Assembly: GCF_013114835.1 (NCBI RefSeq)
Contig: NZ_JAAVLW010000010.1
Location: 1 to 64,000, forward strand
Direction of reading: 5' to 3'
DNA: 64,000 nucleotides
Origin: Bradyrhizobium archetypum
GTDB lineage: Bacteria; Pseudomonadota; Alphaproteobacteria; Rhizobiales; Xanthobacteraceae
The notes under the pieces were generated by a model. It searched no databases. It was not told the DNA's origin and saw only the letters and a list, made by a program, of their open reading frames with translations. Both the position numbers and the translations under genes were made by a program. Shown one piece after another: positions 45,221 to 53,911 of this stretch. The number at the start of each line of letters is the position of its first letter. Position 1 is the first letter of the stretch.

Positions 45221-45373
45221 TCATCCGGGAAGTTCTCGCGTCCAGCTCCAGCCGGTTCTTCGCCTCTTCTCCCATGTGATTAGCACGTAGTCTTCGAACG
45301 TGCTCGAGGAGCTGACATGCGTCTCGATCAGCTGCCGCAGCTCGCGCCTGATCTGGTATTTGCTGACGGTCAT
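45221..45373 (-). CDS. 50-residue basic protein coupled to the Flp pilin gene
   Basis: MTVSKYQIRRELRQLIETHV, then FEDYVLITWEKRRRTGW. The ATG overlaps the Flp pilin stop (ATGA), which is the main reason to believe it. Basic, helical, no known domain. Confidence 0.5.
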   Translation of the reverse strand: MTVSKYQIRRELRQLIETHVSSSSTFEDYVLITWEKRRRTGWSWTRELPG

Positions 45374-45594
45374 TTGCCTTGCCTATCATTGCTGGGTTCG
45401 AGATTCAACTTGTCGAACTGGCGCGTCGAAACGTTTGATGAAGGTGAGGAACTGCAATCAACATTGCGGTTGGAGGCAAGAACATTCAGCGCAAGGACAA
45501 GCGTAGTAGAAATCCCAGCCGCGATCAGGGCGTACTCAATTGAGCTCGCCCCAGCCTTGTCCCGCCAAAAACGTAGAAGAGGAGATGACTTCAT
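45370..45594 (-). CDS. Flp/Fap-type pilin subunit
   Basis: 74 residues. DKAGASSIEYALIAAGISTT is the Flp signature: the cleavage/assembly region with the conserved Glu-Tyr pair followed by the hydrophobic helix. The tail after residue 40 is longer than in minimal Flp pilins. No tad/cpa assembly genes are in the window, so it must rely on genes elsewhere. Confidence 0.8.
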   Translation of the reverse strand: MKSSPLLRFWRDKAGASSIEYALIAAGISTTLVLALNVLASNRNVDCSSSPSSNVSTRQFDKLNLEPSNDRQGK

Positions 45595-45652
45595 TGCAAT
45601 GCCATTTTCCCGGTTGGACTGCTAGCGGATTCCGTTCGACCGCTCCCGCCAG

Positions 45653-45841
45653 TCATTCGCTTGGGCTGCGTGCGGTCCATCCAAAAATGATGCCCGATGC
45701 TCGCTCATCTGACTTTGAGAAATCGTTCAAGATTGGCCCTGTTAGAAGCTGAGCAATGCCGCACAACACAGACAACGCGACAACCACAGCGTAGAGATAT
45801 GCCGCAAGTTGAGACCAGAATTCACCGTCACGATTGAACAT
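45653..45841 (-). CDS. Small single-pass membrane protein
   Basis: 62 residues with one hydrophobic helix (LAAYLYAVVVALSVLCGIA). GAGG lies four bases before the ATG at 45841. It is upstream of the Flp pilin gene on the same strand; function unknown. Confidence 0.45.
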   Translation of the reverse strand: MFNRDGEFWSQLAAYLYAVVVALSVLCGIAQLLTGPILNDFSKSDERASGIIFGWTARSPSE

Positions 45842-45972
45842 TAGCCCTCATATACAGCACCGCGCTTCCGACTAAAAATAAGAGCGTCCCCACGGAACTC
45901 GAGGGGCTGGTCGCCCGCTTCCTAAAGCCTGGAAGCCATGCTGCTGGGAAACAGCGCGCACTTCGGCATCGC

Positions 45973-46137
45973 TCAGAGACTCACAAGCGTTCCGATTTTC
46001 CACTCCTGGCGCTCTTTACGACGGTCGAAGATAATTTCAGAAAGCTGCACAACCTGCCGTTTGAGAAACGCAACCAGCTGTGTGAGACGAAGAATCCCTT
46101 GCTTGCAGCGCTCCAGCTCGCGCTGTTCGTCTGTCAT
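45973..46137 (-). CDS. Small coiled-coil protein, copy A
   Basis: 54 residues: MTDEQRELERCKQGILRLTQ, LVAFLKRQVVQLSE. It forms an amphipathic helix. Its ATG overlaps the stop of the ferredoxin reductase gene (ATGA). It is paralogous in DNA and protein to the gene at 47989-48192. Function unknown. Confidence 0.6.
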   Translation of the reverse strand: MTDEQRELERCKQGILRLTQLVAFLKRQVVQLSEIIFDRRKERQEWKIGTLVSL

Positions 46138-46985
46138 TTCAGATGCTTCATGGCGATTCCTACTTGCCGTCGTGATTCATATAGACCCCTTGGCCTAGCA
46201 GAGCTCAAATTATTTCGTTCGGCGAACTCCTTTTCTAAGACGAATTGCGCCGGCTGGCCGTGATTGCCTTCGATAAACCCCTTCGCCACCAATAGCTCGC
46301 GGGCATCGCGCACCAGGGCGGGGCTGCCACATATCATGACGCGGTCATGCTGCGGGTCGAGTTCCGGCAGCTCGATGTCTGAAAACAGCTTGCCTGACGC
46401 GATCAGGTCGGTGATCCGGCCGCAGTTGCAGAAGCGATCGCGCGTCACGGTTGGATGATAGATCAACTGGTAGCGCGCAAAGTCGCCGACCAGCTCGTCG
46501 CTCGGCAGTTTTCCCGTGATCATCTCGCCATAGGCGAGATCCTCGATACGGCGGCAGCCATGCAGCAGCGCGACATTCTTGAATCGCAGATAGGTTGCAG
46601 GATCCTTGATAACGCTCAGGAACGGCGCAAGCCCGGTGCCGGTGCCGATCAGATAGAGATTGCGCCCGTACTCGAGATTATCGATGACCAGCGTCCCCGT
46701 AGCCTTGCGACTGACGATGATCTCGTCACCCTCCTTCAGTTGCTGCAGACGCGAGGTCAAGGGACCATCCGGCACTTTGATCGCGAAGAATTCCAGCCGG
46801 TCCTCGTAATGGGCGCTGGCGAGGCTGTAGGCCCGCAGCAGCGGCCTCTCGTCGAACGTGAGCCCGATCATGGTAAATTCGCCGCTGCGGAAGCGGAACG
46901 ACGGATCCCGCGTGGTGGTGAAGCTGACGAGATTGTCGGTCCAGTGATGGACGCTCAGCACGCGTTCCTGGTTGAAATTGCTCAT
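46134..46985 (-). CDS. fpr: Ferredoxin/flavodoxin-NADP+ reductase with extended C-terminus
   Basis: 283 residues from the ATG at 46985, with GGGAG six bases upstream. The FAD site is RAYSLAS and the NADP site is LIGTGTGLAPFLSV plus MICGSPALVRD. Bacterial enzymes of this type end soon after VLEKEF; here about 25 extra residues follow (through GLYESRRQVGIAMKHLK). The extra part is encoded by sequence that also precedes the small gene at 48192, so the reductase appears inserted into that unit. It exchanges electrons between NADPH and ferredoxin, for instance for oxidative stress or nitrogen fixation. Confidence 0.9.
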   Translation of the reverse strand: MSNFNQERVLSVHHWTDNLVSFTTTRDPSFRFRSGEFTMIGLTFDERPLLRAYSLASAHYEDRLEFFAIKVPDGPLTSRLQQLKEGDEIIVSRKATGTLVIDNLEYGRNLYLIGTGTGLAPFLSVIKDPATYLRFKNVALLHGCRRIEDLAYGEMITGKLPSDELVGDFARYQLIYHPTVTRDRFCNCGRITDLIASGKLFSDIELPELDPQHDRVMICGSPALVRDARELLVAKGFIEGNHGQPAQFVLEKEFAERNNLSSARPRGLYESRRQVGIAMKHLK

Positions 46986-47089
46986 CTCACACTCCCGCGA
47001 AACTACCCGCGGGTCCGCGTTAGTACGAAGTGTCTGCATGGGTTTTCCAAATAATACTGCGAACACCAGCTGAGGCTCTCGATGCACTA

Positions 47090-47988
47090 TCGTCGGACCG
47101 ATAGGTTCACACCCTCAACTGCTTTGGCTTTCAAGATCGGCATGTGCCCCCGCCTGCAGCTATCAACCCGGCCGCTGACCATTCACAACCTCTCCAATCG
47201 CTTGACTCGTTTAGCCCGCCGGGCCTCTGCGTTGCTGAGATGATGAGTTTTTCCTCCAGGTTCACGCCGGGCAGGTTGGCTGGCTTTGCCAGCTCACATC
47301 CTGCCAAGTGGGTGTGCCATCGCAGAACGCAATGGCAAATTGGGCACACCTTTGCTCCGACAAACACAGTACGTAACGAACGAAGAATCTCGTTTCTCAC
47401 CTGAGTGTGTCGTCTCGGCTTCAGATTCCTTAGAAACTTGTGCTCTGTTGCAATTCTTAGCTCTGGTCAAAGCTCGTTCGGCGCGAGTTTGGAGTCATTT
47501 GCGTCGGATCTGGGTCTGGACGGGCTCGGCTTGCTGAATATGCATGACAATCCACTCTCACGAGCACTTGGTCTTGGTGATCGCCATTTTTGACCAAAGG
47601 CTAACCGAGTTTCTCGCGCCCGGAATCAGCGCCGTTGATTGTCGTCGGAAATTCGGGAGCACTCAAAATGGACGTCCTCGAAAACTCGCACCCACATTAG
47701 TTGGTCCGACTTCAAGCGAGGACCTGATTGTCCGTCGATTCGAGGCCTGGCCTTCGGCTGCTATGAGGTCACCTGCCGCGACGAGATCGTGGCACAATGC
47801 GCGCTCGCTCCGATTCGGACGGGCTCTAATGCTCAGAGTTACGCATATGTCAACGCTTCTAATTTATCCAGTTGTGCGTACCTTTCCCCACGATGGACGA
47901 CGCTCTCTATGGCATCCTAAAGCAGGACATGGGCGCGCGCGGTCAGCAGCTCCCGATCGTTCTGTTCGAAGGACTGCGGTCTCACATA
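47090..47988. other. Gap containing half of a duplicated unit
   Basis: No gene is seen. From about 47325 to 47440 the sequence matches 48293-48400 (aatggcaaa-tggg, then gtacgtaacgaacgaa-like and atctcg), the upstream part of the duplicated small-gene unit. Short frames elsewhere are not convincing. Confidence 0.5.
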
Positions 47989-48192
47989 TTACCGCTTTGA
48001 AGATGACGGAGAGTTTTCCGCCGACTTGCGATTCGGCAGGCCGCCGAGAGGCTCACGTACGTTCCGATTTTTCCGGCCATCGGCGCCTTCTACGATGTTG
48101 CGTAGGACAGCTTCAGAAAGCTGCACAACTAGCTGTTTGAGATACGCAATTTCTTGCTTGCACCGCTCCAGCTCTCGATGTTCGTCTGTCAT
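47989..48192 (-). CDS. Small coiled-coil protein, copy B
   Basis: 67 residues: MTDEHRELERCKQEIAYLKQ, LVVQLSEAVLRNI. It is paralogous to 45973-46137 with the same opening (MTDE-RELERCKQ). The C-terminal tail is different and basic. Function unknown. Confidence 0.6.
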   Translation of the reverse strand: MTDEHRELERCKQEIAYLKQLVVQLSEAVLRNIVEGADGRKNRNVREPLGGLPNRKSAENSPSSSKR

Positions 48193-48229
48193 ACCAATAC
48201 TTCATCGCGGATTCCCATCGGCATGATTC

Positions 48230-48440
48230 ATGTTGAACGTTTGTCCGACCAGGTGAGCGCGGATGACGAATTCGAGGCGCTCTCACGCAGACACTAATGG
48301 CAAACTGGGGGCCTTGCGCCGGCAAGTACCGTACGAAACGAACGAATGATCTCGCTCCTCCACCCTAGCGCATTGTCCCGACAGATCGGATCGCTTCGTA
48401 CAAAGCCCCCCTGTCACTCGCTTGGAATTTTAGGCTCTGC
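48230..48440. repeat. Upstream part of the duplicated small-gene unit, copy B
   Basis: Collinear with 47325-47440, separated here by only ~65 bases from the small gene instead of the ~1.1 kb that holds the reductase gene in copy A. The remaining bases up to 48620 carry no gene and should contain the promoter of the next gene. Confidence 0.6.
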
Positions 48441-48620
48441 GCAGCAGCCCCTGCTGGTTAGTCCGAAGCCGCAGTTATGCGGCTTTGCCGATTTCGCGTT
48501 AGCAAAATGGTTACCGTCAAGTGCAACAGCCGGGCCCTCGAGCGGCAGCGTTAGCACTTCGAACAGAGGCGCAGTGTTAGTTCATCGCTTCATTCAATCA
48601 GCCGCTCCGGGAGATTCCGC

Positions 48621-49139
48621 ATGTCTATGCAGACGCGCCGCGTCGCAGTCATAACGTTCGTTGTTACGGCCTGCCTGGCGTTCGCCTTCACCTGCTTGCC
48701 TGAGACCGGCGTAACGCAGGAACACCCGATCCTGACCATCAGCGGCAGGATCAATGCCTCCGACGCCGAAGCCGGCCTCACCTTCCGCCGTTCCGACCTA
48801 GAAGCGATGGGAATGGTGAGCTTCGAAACCAGCACACCCTGGTACAAGCATCCCGTCAAGTTCGAAGGCGTTCCGCTCGACAAGTTGATGAAGAACGTCG
48901 GCGCCACTGGTCAGCGTGTGGTCGCCATGGCGCTGAACGACTACAGCACCGAGATTCCCGTCGAGGACTTCGCGAAATACAACGCCATCCTCGCAATCAA
49001 ACGCGATGGCGAATATATGCCGATCCGCGACAAGGGGCCGCTGTTCATCGTCTATCCCTACGATACGGACCCGGAGCTGCGAAGCCAGAAGTTCTACAGT
49101 CGCTCGGCGTGGCAGGTGAACCGCCTGATCGTGAAGTAA
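48621..49139 (+). CDS. Secreted sulfite-oxidase-fold (molybdopterin-domain-like) protein
   Basis: 172 residues; GGGAG lies seven bases before the ATG. It has a signal peptide (AVITFVVTACLAFAFT), then an oxidoreductase molybdopterin-like domain: FEGVPLDKLMKNVG, ALNDYSTEIPVEDF, GPLFIVYPYD and a final WQVNRLIVK. No Cys sits in the usual molybdenum-ligand place in the visible motifs, so it may bind without catalysing. It is followed after 27 bases by a GGDEF-EAL gene, a pairing that suggests a periplasmic sensor partner. Confidence 0.78.
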   Translation: MSMQTRRVAVITFVVTACLAFAFTCLPETGVTQEHPILTISGRINASDAEAGLTFRRSDLEAMGMVSFETSTPWYKHPVKFEGVPLDKLMKNVGATGQRVVAMALNDYSTEIPVEDFAKYNAILAIKRDGEYMPIRDKGPLFIVYPYDTDPELRSQKFYSRSAWQVNRLIVK

Positions 49140-49166
49140 CGGGCAAACCAGCGTTGTCGCTCGACG

Positions 49167-51593
49167 ATGGCCGCCATGTTGAACCTTCGCCCAATCAAAA
49201 TTTTGCTCGCGCTGGTCACCGGCGTGTTCGTTGCCGCCACCGCTTACATCTCCGCATTGGTGATGGAGCGCCAAAGCGCGCTCGAGCGGGTCTCGCGCTA
49301 CAATGTCGCCTGGTTGGTTGGTCAGGCGACATCAGAGTACACGCGTCTCGAGCAACGGGTAAGCGCGTTCGGTCTCCCGGACAGCAAGATCAGCGCGGAC
49401 GAAGTGCGCCTGCGCTTTGACATCATTGTCAACCGACTTTCGCTTCTGCGTACCGGTGAGGTCGAGGAGTTCGTGAAAGCAGATGCGGAATACGCCGCGA
49501 CCATTGACGCGCTCGCGCGAGCGATTGACGCCGTCCAACCGTACCTCGAGGATCTGAAGCCGGCGCATGTTCCGAGATTGCTGCAGATCCTGCTGCCGGT
49601 GGATGCCCGTCTCGCCCAGCTCGCCGCCGCCGCCAATCGCGTCGGCGGCGACCGCGTTGCGGACGATCAGCGCCAGCTGATCCGCCTACATTGGACCTTC
49701 TCGGTAATGGCGGCGGGGCTAATCGTATGCGGCATCGCACTGATCGTCTTGCTTGCCTGGCACAATCGCCTGCTGCAGAGAGCCCATAACGAGATGAAGG
49801 TGCTCACCAATGACCTGCGGGTCACATCCGAAAACCTGGCGGAAGCTCATCAGGAGGTGCAGTTCGCCAACGCCGAGCTGGAGCGGCAGAACGAGACGCT
49901 TGTCCGGCGCGATCGTGACCTGCGCACGCAAAACGAAAGGTTCGAGGCCGCTCTCGGCAATATGTCGCAGGCGCTTTGCCTGGTGGACGCACAGCAGCGA
50001 CTTGTCATCTGCAACCAGCGCTATCAGGCGATGTTCGGTTTCGACAAGAACCTGCTGAAGGCCGGCACGCCGATGCGTCACCTTGCGGAATTCCTTTCCG
50101 CGAGCAGCGACGAGGGCGCCAGCCTGTACCAGGTTTATGCCAATCAACAGATCCTGGTCCGTGAGAACCGGGCCCGGACCTACTTCGAGCAATTGAACGA
50201 CGGGCGCACCGTGGGCGTATCACATCAGCCGCTCAGCGAGGGAGGTTGGGTGGCAACATATGAGGATCTGACGGAACGGAGGCGTGCCGAGGCGCGGATC
50301 GCGCACATGGCGCACCATGATGCGTTGACCGATCTACCAAACCGCACGTTGTTTCATGAGCGCATGATCGCAGCGCTCGAGCGTGCAGAAGATGACGGAG
50401 GATTTGCAGTCATGCTGCTTGACCTCGACCGCTTCAAGACCGTGAACGATACGCTCGGCCATCCGGTCGGGGATGCGCTGCTGAAATCTGTGGCAGAACG
50501 CCTGAGCGCGACCGTGCGGCCCGGCGATCTGGTTGCAAGGCTCGGCGGAGACGAATTCGCCGTGCTGGCGATGGATGCATCCAATCACGACGTCTCCCAG
50601 TTTGCCGACCGAATACTTCGAGCCATCGCCGAACCATTCGAGACCGGTGGACACCACATCAATATCGGAACGAGCATCGGCGTCGCGCTCGCGCTCGCGG
50701 ACGGCCATGCTCCTGATGAGCTGCTCAAGAACGCAGACCTCGCCCTGTATCAGGCAAAAGCGGCGGGCCGGGCGACCTTCTGCTTTTTCAAAGCGGAAAT
50801 GAATCTGGAAGTGCAGGCGCGGCGGCAGATCGAATTGGACTTGCGAGTTGCGCTGGCGGAAGGTGAATTTCACCTCCTGTACCAGCCGCAGGTTAATCTG
50901 ACCTCGGGCCGGATAACCGGGTGCGAGGCGCTGCTTCGGTGGAATCACCCGGTGCGGGGGCCTGTGCCGCCATCCGAATTCATCCCCATCGCCGAAGAGG
51001 CGGGACTCATTCCTGCGATCGGTGATTGGGCGCTGCGTCGGGCCTGCCATGAAGCAGCAGGCTGGCGATCCGATGTCAAGATCGCGGTCAACATGTCGCC
51101 GGCGCAGTTCAAGAATCCCAACCTTCCGCACAACGTGGTGCTGGCGCTGGCGGCTTCAGGCCTCCCAGCCGAACGGCTAGAGCTCGAGATCACCGAATCG
51201 CTACTGCTGCAGGACAACGACACCACCATGGCTACGTTGCATCGGATGCGCGAACTCGGGGTCGGGATCGCGCTCGATGACTTCGGAACAGGATACTCCT
51301 CGCTCAGCTATCTTCGGCGCTTTCCGTTCGACAAGATCAAGATCGACCAAACGTTCGTCCGCGAGATGACCACCGATGCCGATTGCATGTCGATCATCCA
51401 GTCGGTCATCGATCTTGCGCACACGCTCCGCATGAAGACAACTGGCGAGGGAGTGGAAACAATGCAACAGAAGGACAGCCTGCAGGTCGCCGGCTGCACC
51501 GATGCGCAGGGTTTTTACTTCTTCCGGCCCATGTCGGGCAAACAGATCGCCGATTTACTGGCGGCCGGTGCGAACCGGGAGACGGCGGCCTAG
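49167..51593 (+). CDS. Membrane-bound PAS-GGDEF-EAL protein
   Basis: 808 residues. Helix 1 (residues ~10-32) and helix 2 (~178-200) frame a periplasmic four-helix-type sensor. A coiled coil (~205-260), a PAS-like domain (~265-380), GGDEF (RLGGDEFAVL, intact) and EAL (CEALLRW, with DDFGTGYSSLSYL and GEGVET) follow. Both cyclic-di-GMP synthesis and breakdown motifs are conserved. It likely converts a periplasmic signal, perhaps via the preceding secreted protein, into c-di-GMP levels affecting motility or biofilm. Confidence 0.92.
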   Translation: MAAMLNLRPIKILLALVTGVFVAATAYISALVMERQSALERVSRYNVAWLVGQATSEYTRLEQRVSAFGLPDSKISADEVRLRFDIIVNRLSLLRTGEVEEFVKADAEYAATIDALARAIDAVQPYLEDLKPAHVPRLLQILLPVDARLAQLAAAANRVGGDRVADDQRQLIRLHWTFSVMAAGLIVCGIALIVLLAWHNRLLQRAHNEMKVLTNDLRVTSENLAEAHQEVQFANAELERQNETLVRRDRDLRTQNERFEAALGNMSQALCLVDAQQRLVICNQRYQAMFGFDKNLLKAGTPMRHLAEFLSASSDEGASLYQVYANQQILVRENRARTYFEQLNDGRTVGVSHQPLSEGGWVATYEDLTERRRAEARIAHMAHHDALTDLPNRTLFHERMIAALERAEDDGGFAVMLLDLDRFKTVNDTLGHPVGDALLKSVAERLSATVRPGDLVARLGGDEFAVLAMDASNHDVSQFADRILRAIAEPFETGGHHINIGTSIGVALALADGHAPDELLKNADLALYQAKAAGRATFCFFKAEMNLEVQARRQIELDLRVALAEGEFHLLYQPQVNLTSGRITGCEALLRWNHPVRGPVPPSEFIPIAEEAGLIPAIGDWALRRACHEAAGWRSDVKIAVNMSPAQFKNPNLPHNVVLALAASGLPAERLELEITESLLLQDNDTTMATLHRMRELGVGIALDDFGTGYSSLSYLRRFPFDKIKIDQTFVREMTTDADCMSIIQSVIDLAHTLRMKTTGEGVETMQQKDSLQVAGCTDAQGFYFFRPMSGKQIADLLAAGANRETAA

Positions 51594-51723
51594 GCGTAAG
51601 TTATCAGGGCGGCGCTTTGCCCCGCCGCGTTGCACGGTCACTTCGAGCCTCGCCCGCTCGAGGTTATTGTTGAAGGCATGCACTTCACAAACGCCCCCGT
51701 ACCTGACGTGTAAACGGAGAAAA

Positions 51724-51741
51724 GCCGGGTGTTGCCCCGGC
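51724..51741 (+). terminator. Hairpin downstream of the GGDEF-EAL gene
   Basis: GCCGGG/CCCGGC stem with a six-base loop, ~130 bases after the stop. No clear T-run, so the call is weak. Confidence 0.35.
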
Positions 51742-51926
51742 CTGTCGCGCGGGCACTGATGTGCTGACGCTTGATACGGCCGTTCGCGAATCTCTGAAGG
51801 GCGTCGCTCGAATTATTCGACGCCTCGAAGCTGTGTTTCGGGACGGCCATTCCCGAGGCAAGCCTAGCCTTATGCGCGTCGGCAGGAGTATCAATTTCTA
51901 TTTAGAAGATTCGCCACTGCAGAGTT

Positions 51927-52253
51927 TTGCAGCGACCCCGGTCTGTGGGCCCGACATTGAAACAATACGAAGCTTCGGTAGAGACCGTCATCGAACTCGA
52001 CAATTCAGCCGCTCTGTTTGCGCCCGGCGAGCGTGTTACGTTTTGGCCTGCAAAGCTTTCTGATGTTCCAGCGATCGCCGTTCCAAAGGGGGCAGTAGTC
52101 GCCTGTGATGGACGGGCGGCTGGAGTTCGGCTGGCCAAAGGGCAGATCGACATTCGGATTGCGGGAGGCCAGTTCGGCATGGTCAAAGAGATGATATCGA
52201 AGTCGTCGCAGTCAAGATTGCCTTTAGCGGCGGCGTTAGTCGCTCGTTTTTAG
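51927..52253 (+). pseudogene. Possible fragment of a membrane-fusion (HlyD-like) protein
   Basis: The frame includes ETVIELDNSAALFAPGERVT, AIAVPKGAVV and QIDIRIAGG. These resemble the beta-barrel region of periplasmic adaptor proteins (Asp-Asn then Pro-Gly, then Val-Pro-x-x-Ala-Val). It is isolated, without N-terminal helices or a transporter, so it is a fragment at most. The rest of 51594-52378 shows no gene. Confidence 0.3.
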
Positions 52254-52378
52254 CGCTGTCTTCGTCCGCCCGCGACGGTAGCCGTGCGCCCTCTCGGGAC
52301 TTCAGTCGGCGCGAAGCGCCGTCCACGCAGTCACGCGAGGATGTCGTGACTGTCCTGAACGTTGCATCGGTGTGGACA

Positions 52379-52927
52379 TCAGGCTCCGGCCGGATTGCAG
52401 TAGATCGCGGAGTTGCCGCTGTGTTCGCGGACTTCCACGCTTTCAAGCCATACCCTGGCCGCGGTTTTCTTCGCAACATAATCCGATACGTGATCGAAGG
52501 CGTGCCTTGCAACCGCTTCGCACCCCACTGCCGGCAACACGCGAAGCTCTGCCAGCCCCGTCCGCTGCAATGATTCAAAGACGGGCAGGTGCGGATCGTC
52601 CGCCGCGACCAGCGTCGTGTGATCGAACATGTGATGCAGCCACGCCTTGACCTCCTTCAGGTCTCCGAAATCGAAGCACCAGTTGCATTCATCGAGCTCG
52701 CGTGTGCCGAAGACAAAGGCGAAGGACAGAGCGTAACCATGCAGCAGGTTGCAATGCGAGTGCGTCGCGCGCCACTGCCGAAAGCAGCATGACAAGCCTT
52801 CGCTGTGACCGTACGTCTTGGTCGAACGGTAGATCGGACCGGCCGCAGCGGGCGCAATCGGCGGCGAGGAAGGTTGAGACAGCAGGCTGGTTGCCATGCG
52901 AGATTTATTTTCTTGACGAACGTTCAT
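52379..52927 (-). CDS. queD: 6-carboxytetrahydropterin synthase-like protein
   Basis: 182 residues. The metal-binding and catalytic blocks are CCFRQWRATHSHCNLLHGYAL (three His and a Cys), CFDFGDLK and FDHTTLV. Its ATG overlaps the folE stop (ATGA); an alternative start at 52897 would be 10 codons shorter. It converts dihydroneopterin triphosphate to carboxytetrahydropterin for queuosine/7-deazaguanine synthesis. The family variation CRQW...THSHC is common in rhizobia. No queC or queE is nearby. Confidence 0.85.
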   Translation of the reverse strand: MNVRQENKSRMATSLLSQPSSPPIAPAAAGPIYRSTKTYGHSEGLSCCFRQWRATHSHCNLLHGYALSFAFVFGTRELDECNWCFDFGDLKEVKAWLHHMFDHTTLVAADDPHLPVFESLQRTGLAELRVLPAVGCEAVARHAFDHVSDYVAKKTAARVWLESVEVREHSGNSAIYCNPAGA

Positions 52928-53610
52928 GTGCCGATGCGCCGTTCCAGCGCCAGAGCCTCGTGCAGGAATTCGTTCTTAAGATCCTGGTTGTGCAGCATCT
53001 CACCGAAGAAGGCGCTGTTGATCATCCGGCTCTGCTCGCTCGCGCGGACCCCGCGGTGGGTCCTGCACATGTGAACTGCGCTAATCCGAATGGCGAGTCC
53101 CTTCGGCGCAGTCGCGTCGACGATGTAGTTGCCGATCTGGGAGACGAGCTCCTCTTGGATCTGCAGTCGCGCGCAGAAGTACTCGACGATGCGGTCGTAT
53201 TTCGACAGGCCGATGATCTTGCCCTCGGGCGATGGAAGCACGCCGATGTAGGCTTGTCCGTGGATCGGCATGAGGTGATGCGCACAAGTCGAGCGCACGT
53301 CGATCGGTCCGGTGACAATCAGACGATCACAGCGTTCGACGTTTTCGAATTCGGTGATTTTCGGCGCGGCGTCGTAACGGCCGCGCAGCACTTCCTCAAC
53401 GAACATCTTGGCGACCCGCCGCGGCGTATCGCGGGTGTTATGATCGTTGACATGATCGATGCGCAGAACGTCGAATAGCTCCTCTAATTTCTGCGACGCT
53501 TCCGCGATCATCGCGGCTTTCGCCGCTCGATCGGCAAATCCCTCAATGGCTTCGTTGCAAAGTGCGGCGCCACGCGGCGGCAGCCGCAATTTCTTGGCAC
53601 TGTTATTCAT
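52924..53610 (-). CDS. folE: GTP cyclohydrolase I
   Basis: 228 residues from the ATG at 53610 with AGGGG five bases upstream; the frame is open to 53742. The zinc ligands Cys109, His112 and Cys182 are in STCAHHLMP and HMCRTHRGV, and the GLSKYDRIVEYF block is intact. It makes dihydroneopterin triphosphate from GTP, the substrate of the coupled queD. This pair supplies pterins for 7-deazaguanine (or folate) synthesis, possibly as a second folE copy. Confidence 0.93.
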   Translation of the reverse strand: MNNSAKKLRLPPRGAALCNEAIEGFADRAAKAAMIAEASQKLEELFDVLRIDHVNDHNTRDTPRRVAKMFVEEVLRGRYDAAPKITEFENVERCDRLIVTGPIDVRSTCAHHLMPIHGQAYIGVLPSPEGKIIGLSKYDRIVEYFCARLQIQEELVSQIGNYIVDATAPKGLAIRISAVHMCRTHRGVRASEQSRMINSAFFGEMLHNQDLKNEFLHEALALERRIGT

Positions 53611-53695
53611 GCCATCCCCTGCTGCGTTCCGTCCCATCCCCGGCTGGCGAGGAATGTCGCTCGCGTAATCTGGCCGACCCCCCTTACGGTTCAGT

Positions 53696-53911
53696 TTACG
53701 ACGCATAGGTTGATTCGGCGCGAGCGAGCCGGCGGGCGCCACCGGTCAGAGAGCTGTTGATCGAAGCGAACGTCGCGCTGAGTTTAGTTCCGAGCCTATT
53801 CACCGCTGCCATGATAGCAAGTGAGATACCCGTCGCTATCAGCCCATGTTTTACGGCGATAGCTCGAGACTCATCGCGTAAAAAGCGAACTGACGCTTTC
53901 ACGGTGTGCAC
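53696..53911 (-). CDS. Diverged Flp-pilin-like protein
   Basis: 71 residues. FLRDESRAIAVKHGLIATGIS and ALNRLG-like MAAVNRLGTKLSATF follow Flp pilins closely. However, the Ile-Glu-Tyr that assembly peptidases and packing need is Val-Lys-His here. It may be a decaying pilin or a regulatory variant. It ends upstream of folE. Confidence 0.65.
   Translation of the reverse strand: MHTVKASVRFLRDESRAIAVKHGLIATGISLAIMAAVNRLGTKLSATFASINSSLTGGARRLARAESTYAS

Noticed and set aside
47040..47060. Possible sigma-54 promoter for the ferredoxin reductase gene
   Set aside because: On the minus strand the GG and GC are nine bases apart instead of ten, and no NifA-type site was seen.
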